A DNA stretch of 64,000 bases from Aquipseudomonas alcaligenes (GTDB lineage: Bacteria > Pseudomonadota > Gammaproteobacteria > Pseudomonadales > Pseudomonadaceae). The stretch covers positions 248,001-312,000 of the forward strand of contig NZ_FTNW01000005.1 of the NCBI RefSeq assembly GCF_900156545.1, given 5' to 3'. Positions 46,301 through 51,071 of the stretch are shown piece by piece. The notes beneath the pieces were generated by a model. That model did not search any database. It worked only from the letters and a program-made list of their open reading frames with translations, and was not told the origin of the DNA. Position 1 is the stretch's first letter. Every line of letters begins with the position of its first letter. Position numbers and translations under genes: made by a program.

Positions 46301-47545
46301 ATCCAGGCGATGCAGAACTCCGACCTGGCGGCGCTGACGACCGACCAGATTCCGGCGCTGACAACCGACCAGATCCAGGCCCTGACCACGGCACAGATCA
46401 AGGCGCTGACCACCAGTCAAATCGCCGCGCTCACCAGCGATCAGGTCGCCGCCCTGGAAACTGCCGATGTGGTGGCGTTGACCTCGGCTCAGGTCGGTGC
46501 CATCGAGGCCGGTGATTTCGCCCAGTTCGGTACCGCGCAGCTGGTGGCCATCGACGTGGCGGATATCGCTGCGCTGACCACCGATCAGTTGAGCGCACTG
46601 AACATGACCCAGGCCGATGCCTTCAGCGCTTCGCAACTGGCAGCCATGAGTACCGAACAGCTTTCGGTGCTGACCACCTCGCCGCTGATCCTCGATCTCG
46701 ACGGCAATGGCGCGCAGACCCAGCACTGGGCGGCCAACACCCTGTTCGACATCGACGGTGACGGCGATCTCGACCAGACCGGCTGGGTCGGCGAGGGCGA
46801 TGGCCTGCTGGCACTGGATCGCAACGGTGACGGCAGCATCAACGACGGTAGCGAGCTGTTCGGCACGGCTACCACCCTTGATGACGGCAGCAAGGCCGAG
46901 GACGGCTTCGCCGCCCTGGCCGAGCTGGACAGCAACGGCGACGGCCGTATCGATGCCAGCGACGAGGCGTTCGCCTCGCTGCGGGTGTGGATGGATGCCA
47001 ACAAGGATGGCGTCAGCCAGGGCGGTGAACTGTACAGCCTGTCGAGCCTGGGTATCGCCAGCATCAACCTGCAGTCGCAGCAGACCAGTGAGCTGAACAA
47101 CGGCAACTGGATCGGCCTGAGCGGCAGCTACGAGACAGTCGATGGCCAGGTGCACAGCATGGTCGACGCCTGGTTCCGCAGCGGCGAGGCTGGCCAGACC
47201 ATTGATCTGACGGCTCTCAACCCGGCGTCGGTGAGCGAGCACAGCCTCAGCCGCATCGATCTGGGCCGTGACGGAGGCGTGGCCAGCACGCTGAAGCTGG
47301 ATGCCGAGAGCATCGGACAGTTCGGTCAGACCGGCCTGGTCGATACCGGCAGCCTGGGTGCTTCGCAGCCGGTACAGCTGATGATCAATGGCGATGCCAA
47401 CGACAACGTGCAGATTGCCGGTTCGGCCGAGCAATGGCAGGCCGCCGGCAGCGTCGAGGTCGACGGCACCCGCTACGACGTGTACAACGACGGGGATATC
47501 CAGCTGCTGGTCGCCAGCAACGTGCACACCAGCTTCTACTCGTGA
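31337..47545 (+). CDS. Giant secreted octapeptide-repeat protein (5402 residues)
   Basis: One uninterrupted frame of 16.2 kb. After eight N-terminal residues, residues 9-5114 are about 638 near-perfect octapeptides of the form [TS]TAQ[IV]xAL. Acidic variants such as ETADLAAL recur mostly every fifth octad. Residues 5115-5270 hold SPLILDLDGNG and four EF-hand-like calcium loops (DIDGDGDLD, DRNGDGSIN, DSNGDGRID, DANKDGVSQ). The final ~120 residues, with LMINGDANDNVQIAG and YDVYNDGDIQLLVAS, resemble C-terminal type I secretion targets of large adhesins. I see no signal peptide, RTX nonapeptides, N-terminal retention domain or cysteine. The start has only a weak AGG ten bases upstream. A type I exporter and a GT41 glycosyltransferase lie beside it. 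Probable role: exported surface or matrix fibre; calcium-dependent folding and glycosylation are inferred. Confidence 0.9.
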   Translation: MSSIFTGLTTAQVAALTTAQIAALTTEDIAGMSTAQMVAFTTAQIQALSTESIDALSTLQLRAMQTQDFAALTSDQIPALNASQTAALTTAQIVALTPAQAAALTATQVAALTTAQLQKMETADLASLGTAQIAALTTVQVANLTSVQVPALTNAQVAALEAGDLAVMSAANIKALTSVQVAALTTAQIQALSTTQIAALDTDIGVLTNAQIAALESHQVAALTSAQVGLLTPAKLAALDAADVQHLSTSVIATLKTNQIAGLTTDQVQALTTLQASKLTSAQVAALTTAQVRALEDADLAAISTAVIAGLGSAQIRALTTDQIQALTSAQVARLDTADIQALTTDQLAAMDSAQIGALTSVQVTALSTAQIQAIDATDLAALSSAAIGALTTAQVAKLTTEQIDALTTLQAQALKATQLAVLSTAQVRALEVEDVAALSTASIGGMTSAQVAALTTDQVQALSAAQLARLDSLDVKGLSTEQVAALSSAQLAGLTSGQIVALSTAQVVAMGADIAGLSAAALAALTTAQVAKLTTEQVDALTTVQAAALTATQIAALSTDSIKAIEVEDMAVINTAAIKGLSTAQVRALTSDQVAALTSSQIRAMDAVDVAALTSDSIAALSTLQISALTAGQIAVLTTAQIQAIETQDLAVLSTATIAGLTTAQIRALTVDQLEALTTAQAAALTGPQITAMTTAQIAALEVADVAKLSSAAIAGLTSAQVAALTDGQLQALTTAQISKIDAVDLAGLSTDDIALLSAAQVGAITASQVVALTTAQIRAIDGADIPSISTAAIKAMSSAQVAALSTEQIVALTTAQVAALDPADFAALSTAQLVALSQTQAAALTSTQVAALAPAKLAALEEQDLAALSTQAVKGLTSAQVGALTTDQLVALTTAQAAALGTAQVAGLKTAQIAALEEQDLAALSTAAIASLSTAQISSLTATQVDSLTTAQIKAIETADIRAMTTAQMEALTAPQVEALTIPQLVAMTTAQINALTAPLTAEQLVAREIGALTTANIGALTTAQIAAWTTAHTAALVSTQVAAMSTAQLRAIETVDIQGLSASVIKGLSTAQISKLTNAQIAALSTDQVVAIEAADMAVLTTAQLVALTSTQAAALGSAQVVALNTAQVRALEVADLAALSTMAISKLSATQIAALTQTQVAALTTSQLQALGTAQIKALSTAQMQALSSEQFAALGSAQIAALETADVVALTTAQVAALSTAQVAALNTAQIVALTSKQVAALSSDQVDVLSTAQIVALGSEDFRAMTTAQIAVLDTAQIRALQTADIVALTSAQFVAMSTAQVAALTTAQIRAIETADLRQLSSAQIASLTSAQVAALTTDQVSKLLPAQIAALETQDLVALGTAAIVSLTNAQVAALTTAQVAALTTAQIAALQTGDLTVLDSAQIEALTTAQVAALTTAQVAGMLPQQIAALQTEDLAKLSSLQIRALTSGQVAELTTEQVAALGTAQVAALDTIDLRALSEEQVAAMSSAQVAALTTAQISALTTAQIAALETEDVAGLSLNAFKALTTAQLRAFGEEQLAALTTAQAAALTSVQIRALTVGQLAALETADLAVLSTASIAALLSTQVQGLTPEQIAALTSAQLAALSTQQVGLLSTEQVAAIETADLQKLSSATIKALSSAQVAALTSDQVAVLSTAQIVALDTADVAALTAEQLSALDSAQVRALTTAQVVALGSDQVAALSTAQVEALTTAQVRALETADLRALSAEQIQVLTTAQIAALATNQIAALTTEQVAALEIDDLLVLSTASIKALTSAQVAALTTDQISALSTAQIAALDSQDVGALGLDQIVALTEEQMAALSSSQVAALGSAQIAAIETADLQQLSTAIIRNLTTVQVQALTTDQVQALTGSQVAALTTAQLASLSTEQVVAIDAGDLALLGTAQIVALSTAQVAALTTEQVASLGSDQLGAMETADIRALGTAQIAALSEDQVVALRSAQLAALTTDQIRALEPQDLAALSSATISGLSVAQVQAFTTAQIAALTENQVPALTSAQMAALTTEQVAAFEPSDLAALAPSTISGFSSLQMAALSTAQIAALTSDQIAALDSNDLAALTTEQIVALTQTQVRGLTSAQVSALSTEQLAAMETADLSKLSTLGVAALSSAQVAALTAGQVAALTGTQVAALDVGSLAGLSTAQVAVLSSSQVAAMTAGQVAALSTAQIVALDAVDVAALGNTRIAALTTAQVAALTLGQLEALSTAQVRALETEDLAALLTAQLAGLSTAQIAALSTAQIAAMTSAQVAALSVSQLEALGATQIAAIETADLVALNSEQLQALNTEQIAALKAAQIAALTTEQVAALEPGDVAVLSAAQLAALTTAQAAALTVDQVTALGTAQVRALETADLAALGTDRIAALSTSQLEALSTAQIIALTTDQVRALTSDQLPALTTAQVRALATDDLAALTTDQIAALTQDQIAALSNAQVVALTTAQVAAIEVGDLAGFSTAQLQAMQTEDLAALTSEQIQALSTAQLAALSSAQIVALTTAQVAALTGSQVQALTTAQIRALETADLAAMTTDQVVALTTAQVAALSTAQVASLTQTQIAALESRDLQALSTAQIVALTTAQIQALTTTQITQLTSAQIAALETADLAALSQDQVFALSGSQPTALTTAQIASLPTAQIAAWQTADLVNLTTAQIVALTTAQMQALTLEQIPALTTVQIRALETADLAALTAEQIEALTTAQVQALSTAQIQALTTAQAAALAVADLQALTTAQIRALETADLAALTDVQIAALSTAQVAALTTEQISKLTAGQIASLETVDLRALSTEQIAALTSVQIQALGAAQIAALTTAQVRAIDTVDIQALSAEQLAALTTAQIQELTTSQLVALTTAQIQAIELADLQALKTAQLVALETADIAALRTDQIEALTTAQVAALTSAQLQALTTEQVAALETADVVALTPGQIAKLETADIAALQLAQIAALTTAQAVALTTAQIQALTSDQLSALSTADLNALSTAQIRAIDAADLAALSSAQLVALNTAQAAALTTAQVAALTPVQISALENADLAALGTAQIAAMSSSQLAALSSSQLQALTQAQIKAIETVDLAALSGTQLSKLTLSQIQALTLTQVAALTSTQVELLTTAQVAALTTSQIQALTTLDLAALSNAQIVALTTAQAAALTAAQVTALTVDQIAALETADLASISTLRIGSLTTGQVAALSNAQVAALTTAQIAAMETADLAALSADQITALTSAQVAALTTAQLAKLTTAQIEALEVADLQALSQAQIAALTTAQVRALTQAQVAGLSTAQVVALETADLAVLTSDQLAALTTAQIRALTTAQIQALTTAQVSALETVDVAALTTAQVVALQNADLAALTAEQVAALTSAQLAKLTTAQIGALTTTQVAAVETADLAALSNTQLQALSTAQVRALSAEQIAALSPGQLTGLSTTSLQALSTEQIVALTTAQVAALNTAQIVSLTSAQVAALQTADLAAMSTAQIRALETADLVALNQQQVAGLTSAQVAALSTAQVAALTTLQVTALQTADLQAMSTAQIVALSTAQVRALSGEQVAALTTAQVRALETADVAALTTDQVVALTPTQSAALSTAQIAALTTTQVAALEVADLAALNSAQIRALETADIAVLSAAQLAALSTAQVAALSTAQVVALTTAQIELLSNAQVAALTTAQVAALQTGDIAAFSDVQLVALTTAQAAALTGSQIAALSPDQVAALQTQDFAALSTAAIVSLTTAQVANLTLAQIAALTSAQIAAMEVVDLAAMTPEQLVELSTAQAAALTSAQINALSPEQKAALSPDALTAAEVAFIEGLTTDSVPALTTDQVAAWTTRQIRILETEDLAALTSSQVQALTTEQVQALTTLQIQALTTAQVAALESQDVAALSNAQLVALTTAQAAALTNAQLGALSTAQIRALEVADLAVLAADRIVALSTEQVAALTAAQIQGLTTAQIVALSEEQIAALSTAQIRAMETTDLAALTADQIAAIETEDLRALTNEQITALTSAQVTALTDEQIQALSTAQIKALSTEDVAALTVNQLDALSTAQVQALTTEQIVALTPAQFANGLSPAQIAKLTTAQLEALGTADIAALTEEQIAALTTLQTAALSTAQFSSLSAQQIQALTTASIQALSAAQLVALTTAQVQALEVPQLAALTTAQIVLMEIADIAALTVGQIEVLSAAQVAALTSAQVVSLTTAQIAALEPDDLAALSTATIALLTSAQVQAITIDQIPQMTTAQIRALETADLALLSSTQLGALRLEQVSALTTAQVAALTTAQVQNLDNDQIQALTGAQVASLTTAQIQALTTAQVAGMEAQDVAALTSAQLVALTTDQVKVLTAEQIQAMSKTQLSQLETADLALLNTVQIRAIETADISGLTTAQIAALTTEQAAALTTAQIAALTTAQFQAMETADLAALTTAQIRALETRDLAVLSTAQIAALTSDQVKALTTAQIVALSTDQIPALDAADFALLDTAQIVALQTRDVAVLTTAQIVALTTEQAEALTSAQLAALTTAQLTRIETEDLVAITTATLQGLSAEQAAALTTSQVAALTTDQLVSIRTAELAALTTAQIVALTSDQVQALTTAQIVALTTAQVAALEVGDFALLTAGQVAALETADVAALTTAQVVALTTEQAAALSSAQLGALTTAQLVQMEVADFEALTAAAIVGLTTAQAAALTVAQVQALTSDQLQAMETRDIAALTTAQIQALSSEQFQALTTAQIQALTSTQVEALQTQDLAALSTEQIRALDATDLALLSTAQLVELTVGQIAALTTEQVVKLTSVQFQALTTDQLQALTTEQVAAMQGADVSALTTAQIVALTTAQAQALTTAQIVALTSDQFAAMETEDLAALSTVQVQAIQGSDLAALGTAQIQALTVGQVQALTTSQIVSLTTAQVESLTLAQVAGMTTAQIAAMQISDLAALTTAQIEALTTAQVQALTASQVYGLTTAQVAALETEDLAALTTAQIQAMQNSDLAALTTDQIPALTTDQIQALTTAQIKALTTSQIAALTSDQVAALETADVVALTSAQVGAIEAGDFAQFGTAQLVAIDVADIAALTTDQLSALNMTQADAFSASQLAAMSTEQLSVLTTSPLILDLDGNGAQTQHWAANTLFDIDGDGDLDQTGWVGEGDGLLALDRNGDGSINDGSELFGTATTLDDGSKAEDGFAALAELDSNGDGRIDASDEAFASLRVWMDANKDGVSQGGELYSLSSLGIASINLQSQQTSELNNGNWIGLSGSYETVDGQVHSMVDAWFRSGEAGQTIDLTALNPASVSEHSLSRIDLGRDGGVASTLKLDAESIGQFGQTGLVDTGSLGASQPVQLMINGDANDNVQIAGSAEQWQAAGSVEVDGTRYDVYNDGDIQLLVASNVHTSFYS
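32102..33730 (+). repeat. Four copies of a 17-octad super-repeat (about 408 bases each)
   Basis: In octads 32-99 the D-type octads are spaced 7, 5, 5 and then repeat. The four 17-octad blocks align unit for unit; for example TTAQVAKL followed by TTEQIDAL or TTEQVDAL opens two successive blocks, and octads ending ARL, ARL and RAM precede the second D octad in three of them. One block is short by a codon (GADIAGL). Confidence 0.75.
34340..34429 (+). repeat. Irregular element 1 in the octad array
   Basis: The octad register is broken by LTAEQLVAREIGAL, then resumes with two octads and ends in QIAAW. A related element occurs at 42770-42853. Tryptophan is otherwise almost absent from the array. 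Confidence 0.6.
42770..42853 (+). repeat. Irregular element 2 in the octad array
   Basis: The register is broken by LTAAEVAFIEGL, then two octads lead to QVAAW. Together with element 1 it shares the order LTA, Glu, an Ala/Ile-containing helix-like stretch, a resumed TT octad and AAWTT. Confidence 0.6.
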
Positions 47546-47563
47546 CGTAGCGGCTGGTGTTAT

Positions 47564-47595
47564 GCCCCGGTGATGCCAGCAGGCATCGCCGGGGC
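47564..47595 (+). terminator. Hairpin between the giant gene and the glycosyltransferase gene
   Basis: Arms of 14 bases (left arm GCCCCGGTGATGCC) with one mismatch around AGCA, 18 bases after the giant stop and 35 bases before the next start. No T tract follows, so it may be a partial terminator or an mRNA 3'-end stabiliser that uncouples the amounts of the two products. Confidence 0.55.
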
Positions 47596-47630
47596 AAGCC
47601 CGTGCAACTCATTCCCGATAAGGCGTTTGC

Positions 47631-49466
47631 ATGTCCGCCAACCCGCTCGAAAGCCCCAATCTGGACGTTGCTCTGCTGACTGCGTTGCAGTTCGCCGAGC
47701 AGGCGGCCCTGGAACCCATGCAGCTGATCGCCGTGGCCGAGCGCCTCGGCCTGGCCGGCCGCCCAGCCGATGTGGTGAGGCTGTACCAGACCTGGTTGGG
47801 GCACTGCAGCTCCAGTGCCGACTACATCGTGCAGTTCAATCTGGGCGTAACCCTGTCGCAGCTGGAGCAGTTGCCGGCGGCAGAGCAGGCCTACCGGGCG
47901 GCCATCCAGCGCAAGCCGGATTTCACCCAGGCCTGGTTCAACCTGGGCGCGGTGATCGAGCGCCAGGGGCGGCCGGACAACGCCCTGACCATCTGGCAGT
48001 CGATGCTCGACCATCCACTGGTAGGCCCTGGGCTCAACCATGAGCTGTATGTCATGGTGCTCAACGCCATGGGGCGGCTGATGGAGGAGGTGCGCCAGTT
48101 GCAGCCGGCCGAGCAGAAGTTGCTCGCCAGCCTGCAGGCCGATCCGGAGCAGCCCAAGGTGATCCAGCATTGGGTTCACCTGCGCCAGAAGCAATGCGAG
48201 TGGCCGGTTTTCGTGCCGCCACAGGGGCTGTCGCGTGGCGATCTGCTCAAGGCCACTTCGCCGCTGGCGATGCTCTCTGCCAGCGATGACCCGGGGCTGC
48301 AACTGGCGACCGCCATGCACTTCGTGGTCGAGCGGGTTAACCAGCGGGTTGCACAGCTGGCGCCGTCGGGCGGGTATGTGCATCCGCGCATACGGATCGC
48401 CTTCCTGTCCTCGGACTTCTGTTTGCACGCGGTGTCGCTGCTGACCGTGGAGCTGTTCGAACTGCTCGACCGCGAGCGCTTCGAAGTCTATGGCTTCTGC
48501 TGGAGCCGCGAGGATGGTTCGGCGTTGCGCGCACGGGTGAAGGCGGCGATGGATCATTTCATTCCCATCGGCGGCCTGGATGATGCCAGTGCCGCCCAAC
48601 TGATCCGCCAGCATGAGATCGACGTGGTGGTCGACCTGCAGGGTCTGACGTCAGGGGCGCGGCCGAACATCCTGGCCTATCGCCCGGCGCCTCTGCAGCT
48701 GACCTATCTGGGCTTCCCCGGGCCGACCGGTCTGCCCTGCGTCGACTATGTGATCGCCGACCGCTACCTGATTCCGGAAGACGAGAAGCCCTTCTACAGC
48801 GAGAAGCCGCTGTACCTGCCGGTGTTCCAGTGCAGCGACCGTCAGCGCCCGGTGGCGCCATTGCCGACCCGGGCCGAATGTGGCTTGCCGGATGATCGCT
48901 TCGTGTTCTGCTGCTTCAACAACAACTACAAGTTCAACGAGGAGACCTTCTCCTGCTGGATGCGTATCCTCGCCGCAGTGCCGGATAGCCTGTTCTGGCT
49001 GCTGGCCGACAATCAGTGGTCGCAGGCCAACCTGATCGCCTGTGCCGAGCGCCATGGCGTGAGCGCGGACCGGCTGGTGTTCGCCCCACGGGTAGCGCCG
49101 GAGCTTTACCTGGCACGCTACACAGTGGCCGATCTGTTCCTCGATGCCTATCCGTTCAATGGTGGCACCACGGCCAATGACGCGCTGTGGATGGGGCTGC
49201 CGGTACTGACCCGTTCCGGCCGCACCTTCGCCTCGCGCATGGCTGGCGCGCTGCTGACCGCGCTGGAGTTGCCCGAACTGATCACCGAGAATCTGGCTGA
49301 CTACGAGCAGCGTGCCATCGAGTTGGCGCACGACCCCGAACGTCTGCGCGGCCTGCGCCTGCGACTGCAGCAGGGGCGCGAGACCTCCCTGCTGTTCGAC
49401 ATGCCGCGCTTCGTGCGCAGCTTCGAAACGGGCATCGACGCTGCCTATGCCCGGGTGCGCCAATAG
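47631..49466 (+). CDS. TPR plus GT41 (O-GlcNAc-transferase-type) glycosyltransferase
   Basis: A 611-residue cytoplasmic protein. Two TPR-like units (about residues 65-132) lead into a SPINDLY/OGT-type catalytic domain. Family residues are visible: His266 in LSSDFCLHAV (equivalent to the catalytic-site His of human OGT), GFPGPTG (361-367), Lys434 in NNNYKFNE (the UDP-contacting lysine) and GGTTANDALW (511-520). The second His of the HPxxH motif is replaced by Leu. GT41 enzymes transfer sugars from UDP-sugars to Ser/Thr of proteins. It lies 85 bases after the Thr/Ser-rich giant gene, so that protein is its obvious candidate substrate; this is inference from context. Sugar donor unknown. Confidence 0.88.
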   Translation: MSANPLESPNLDVALLTALQFAEQAALEPMQLIAVAERLGLAGRPADVVRLYQTWLGHCSSSADYIVQFNLGVTLSQLEQLPAAEQAYRAAIQRKPDFTQAWFNLGAVIERQGRPDNALTIWQSMLDHPLVGPGLNHELYVMVLNAMGRLMEEVRQLQPAEQKLLASLQADPEQPKVIQHWVHLRQKQCEWPVFVPPQGLSRGDLLKATSPLAMLSASDDPGLQLATAMHFVVERVNQRVAQLAPSGGYVHPRIRIAFLSSDFCLHAVSLLTVELFELLDRERFEVYGFCWSREDGSALRARVKAAMDHFIPIGGLDDASAAQLIRQHEIDVVVDLQGLTSGARPNILAYRPAPLQLTYLGFPGPTGLPCVDYVIADRYLIPEDEKPFYSEKPLYLPVFQCSDRQRPVAPLPTRAECGLPDDRFVFCCFNNNYKFNEETFSCWMRILAAVPDSLFWLLADNQWSQANLIACAERHGVSADRLVFAPRVAPELYLARYTVADLFLDAYPFNGGTTANDALWMGLPVLTRSGRTFASRMAGALLTALELPELITENLADYEQRAIELAHDPERLRGLRLRLQQGRETSLLFDMPRFVRSFETGIDAAYARVRQ

Positions 49467-49485
49467 GCTGGAGAGAACCACGAAC

Positions 49486-50292
49486 ATGCCCGCCGAGCCG
49501 ATTCACCTGTTCCACATCGCCTATTCGGACGCCACCCTCAAGGGCATGCCGGCCGGTTTCGAGTTGCTCGACAACATGGCCCATGAGCGTGACGACTGGC
49601 GCGAGTACTGGCCGATCCGTCGTTTCCTGTTGGAGCAGCCACTGGATGAGGAGGCCTGGTACGGCTTTTTCTCGCCGCGTTTCAAGGAAAAGACCGGGCT
49701 GGATGCGCTGCACGTCAGGGAATTCGTGCAGGCGGCTGCCACCAACGGTGCCGACGTTTGTACCTTCAGTCCGCAGCCCGACATGGGGGCATTCTTCCTC
49801 AATGTGTTCGAGCAGGAAGACCTGTTCCACCCCGGCTTTCTCGACATCAGCCAGGCCTTCGTCAGGCATGCCGGGCTCGATGTGGCATTGCGGCAGCTGG
49901 TGATGGACTCGCGGCAGATCGTCTTCAGCAACTACATCGTCGCCCGGCCGCCGTTCTGGCGTCGCTGGCTGGCGCTCAACGAGCAGTTGTTCGCACTCTG
50001 CGAGCAGGGCGAGGGCGAGCTGGCCGACGCGCTGCGTCGCGAGTCTTCGTACCCGGGCAGCGTCCCCTGCAAGGTGTTTCTGATGGAGCGCCTGGCCTCG
50101 CTGATCCTGACTCTGGAGCCGAACTGGCGGGTGCGGGCTTACAACACCTTCGATTGCGCCTGGTCAGCCAGTCGGCTGAACCAGTTCCGCCTCGAGGCGG
50201 TGCTCAGTGATGCACTGAAAATGGCCATGCGCGAGCAGGGTTTCGCTCAGTATCGGGATGCCTTCGCGGCCCTTCGCGACAAGCTGCGCTAG
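49486..50292 (+). CDS. Protein of unknown function in the glycosylation/secretion locus
   Basis: A 268-residue soluble protein without signal peptide or membrane helix. The ATG at 49486 is preceded by GGAGAG; it lies 19 bases after the GT41 gene, so they are very likely co-transcribed. Visible stretches are PIHLFHIAYS at the N terminus, ERDDWREYWPIRRFL (about residues 34-48), YGFFSPRFKEKTGL (about 58-71) and TFSPQPDMGAFFLNVFEQED. I have the impression that similar sequences occur in bacterial glycan clusters, and the layout could be a divergent glycosyltransferase, but no catalytic motif can be named. Function unknown. Confidence 0.8.
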   Translation: MPAEPIHLFHIAYSDATLKGMPAGFELLDNMAHERDDWREYWPIRRFLLEQPLDEEAWYGFFSPRFKEKTGLDALHVREFVQAAATNGADVCTFSPQPDMGAFFLNVFEQEDLFHPGFLDISQAFVRHAGLDVALRQLVMDSRQIVFSNYIVARPPFWRRWLALNEQLFALCEQGEGELADALRRESSYPGSVPCKVFLMERLASLILTLEPNWRVRAYNTFDCAWSASRLNQFRLEAVLSDALKMAMREQGFAQYRDAFAALRDKLR

Positions 50293-50300
50293 CCGCATGC

Positions 50301-50320
50301 GCGCCGGCCCGTGCCGGCGC
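50301..50320. terminator. Hairpin between convergent genes
   Basis: GCGCCGGC and its complement flank CCGT in the 37 bases between the unknown gene and the methyltransferase gene. Confidence 0.6.
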
Positions 50321-50329
50321 CCAGGAGGC

Positions 50330-51013
50330 TCATTTCAGGCGCAGGCGGCCGGCGATGGTCTCGGAAATGATGCGCAGCTTCATCCCGTCTTCCGGGAACT
50401 CCTGCTGATTGAGAATGCCGTCCTGGCCATGGATGAAGCCGTTGGCGTAGTTCTGGAAGCTGCTCAGGATGCGCTGCGGATGCTGCGACAGGTGTTCGCG
50501 GTCCTTGAGGAAAACGGCCACATAGTCGTTCCACAGGCCGTTGCTCTGGTAGGACGTGTAGGACTCCAGCATCAGGGTGTTGTAGCCACAGCGGTTGGCC
50601 CAGTTGGCCAGGGCATTGCCCGAATCCGGGTAGAAGCGCCAGCAGTCGACCGGATAGCGGTGGAACAGTCCGTTGGACGGCGCGTTCAGGTAGAACAGCC
50701 CGGTCGGCTTGAGCACGCGCATGATCTCGTTGAACAGCAGCCAGAAGAACTCCGAGTGCTCGAAGCAGGAGCTGCTGACGACTGCGTCGAGCGAGCCGTC
50801 CTCGAACGGCAGCTTGTAGGGGTCATCGATGATGATGTCGACGCCCTTGCCCTGCACGAAGTCGACGCCGATATAGGTGGCGTTGTCCGGGCAGACATCC
50901 TTGAGCGAGCCGTTGACGTTCTGCGCGCCGATATCGGCGACGGTCACCTGGCCGAGCGGCTTGAGGTAGGTGTCGAAGAATAACTTGCCGTTTTCCATCG
51001 CGGATGGATGCAT
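50330..51013 (-). CDS. Class I SAM-dependent methyltransferase of the secretion locus
   Basis: A 227-residue methyltransferase: motif I TVADIGAQNVNGSL, motif II YIGVDFVQGKGVD, then LPFEDGSLDAVVSSSCFEH and MRVLKPTGLFYLNAPS, the Methyltransf_11 layout often seen in surface-glycan clusters. Of the in-frame starts, 51013 (MHPSAMENGK) is preferred over 51067 because a GAGA ribosome site precedes it and the upstream residues look unstructured. It is the last gene of the exporter operon, 58 bases after the TolC gene. A role in methylating the glycan of the giant protein is possible but unproven. Confidence 0.82.
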   Translation of the reverse strand: MHPSAMENGKLFFDTYLKPLGQVTVADIGAQNVNGSLKDVCPDNATYIGVDFVQGKGVDIIIDDPYKLPFEDGSLDAVVSSSCFEHSEFFWLLFNEIMRVLKPTGLFYLNAPSNGLFHRYPVDCWRFYPDSGNALANWANRCGYNTLMLESYTSYQSNGLWNDYVAVFLKDREHLSQHPQRILSSFQNYANGFIHGQDGILNQQEFPEDGMKLRIISETIAGRLRLK

Positions 51014-51071
51014 GGGATGTCTCGCTGTTGTGATTGTCGTCGGTAAAGCCAGTCTGGTCTCTTTCACGCCG

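Larger units (their letters stand above)
31361..46678 (+). repeat. Array of about 638 tandem 24-base (octapeptide) repeats
   Basis: Each unit encodes eight residues: Thr/Ser, Thr/Ser, x, Gln (or Asp), Ile/Val/Leu, x, Ala, Leu. Reading frame and length are kept almost perfectly; the few exceptions are two 7-residue units near residues 201 and 512, one 9-residue unit near 43565 and two longer irregular elements. Third codon positions vary freely between units, so the protein pattern is conserved better than the DNA pattern. Confidence 0.97.

Noticed and set aside
31361..46678. Possible CRISPR array or simple satellite because of regular short repeats
   Set aside because: There are no spacers; the units abut, keep reading frame across 16 kb and vary at third codon positions as coding sequence does.
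31361..46678. Octads as RTX nonapeptides, pentapeptide repeats or TALE repeats
   Set aside because: The period is 8 with no GGxGxD; the A(D/N)LxX pattern is found only in the minority D-type units; the LTxxQV resemblance to TALE helices is limited to a few residues and lacks the 33-35 residue period.
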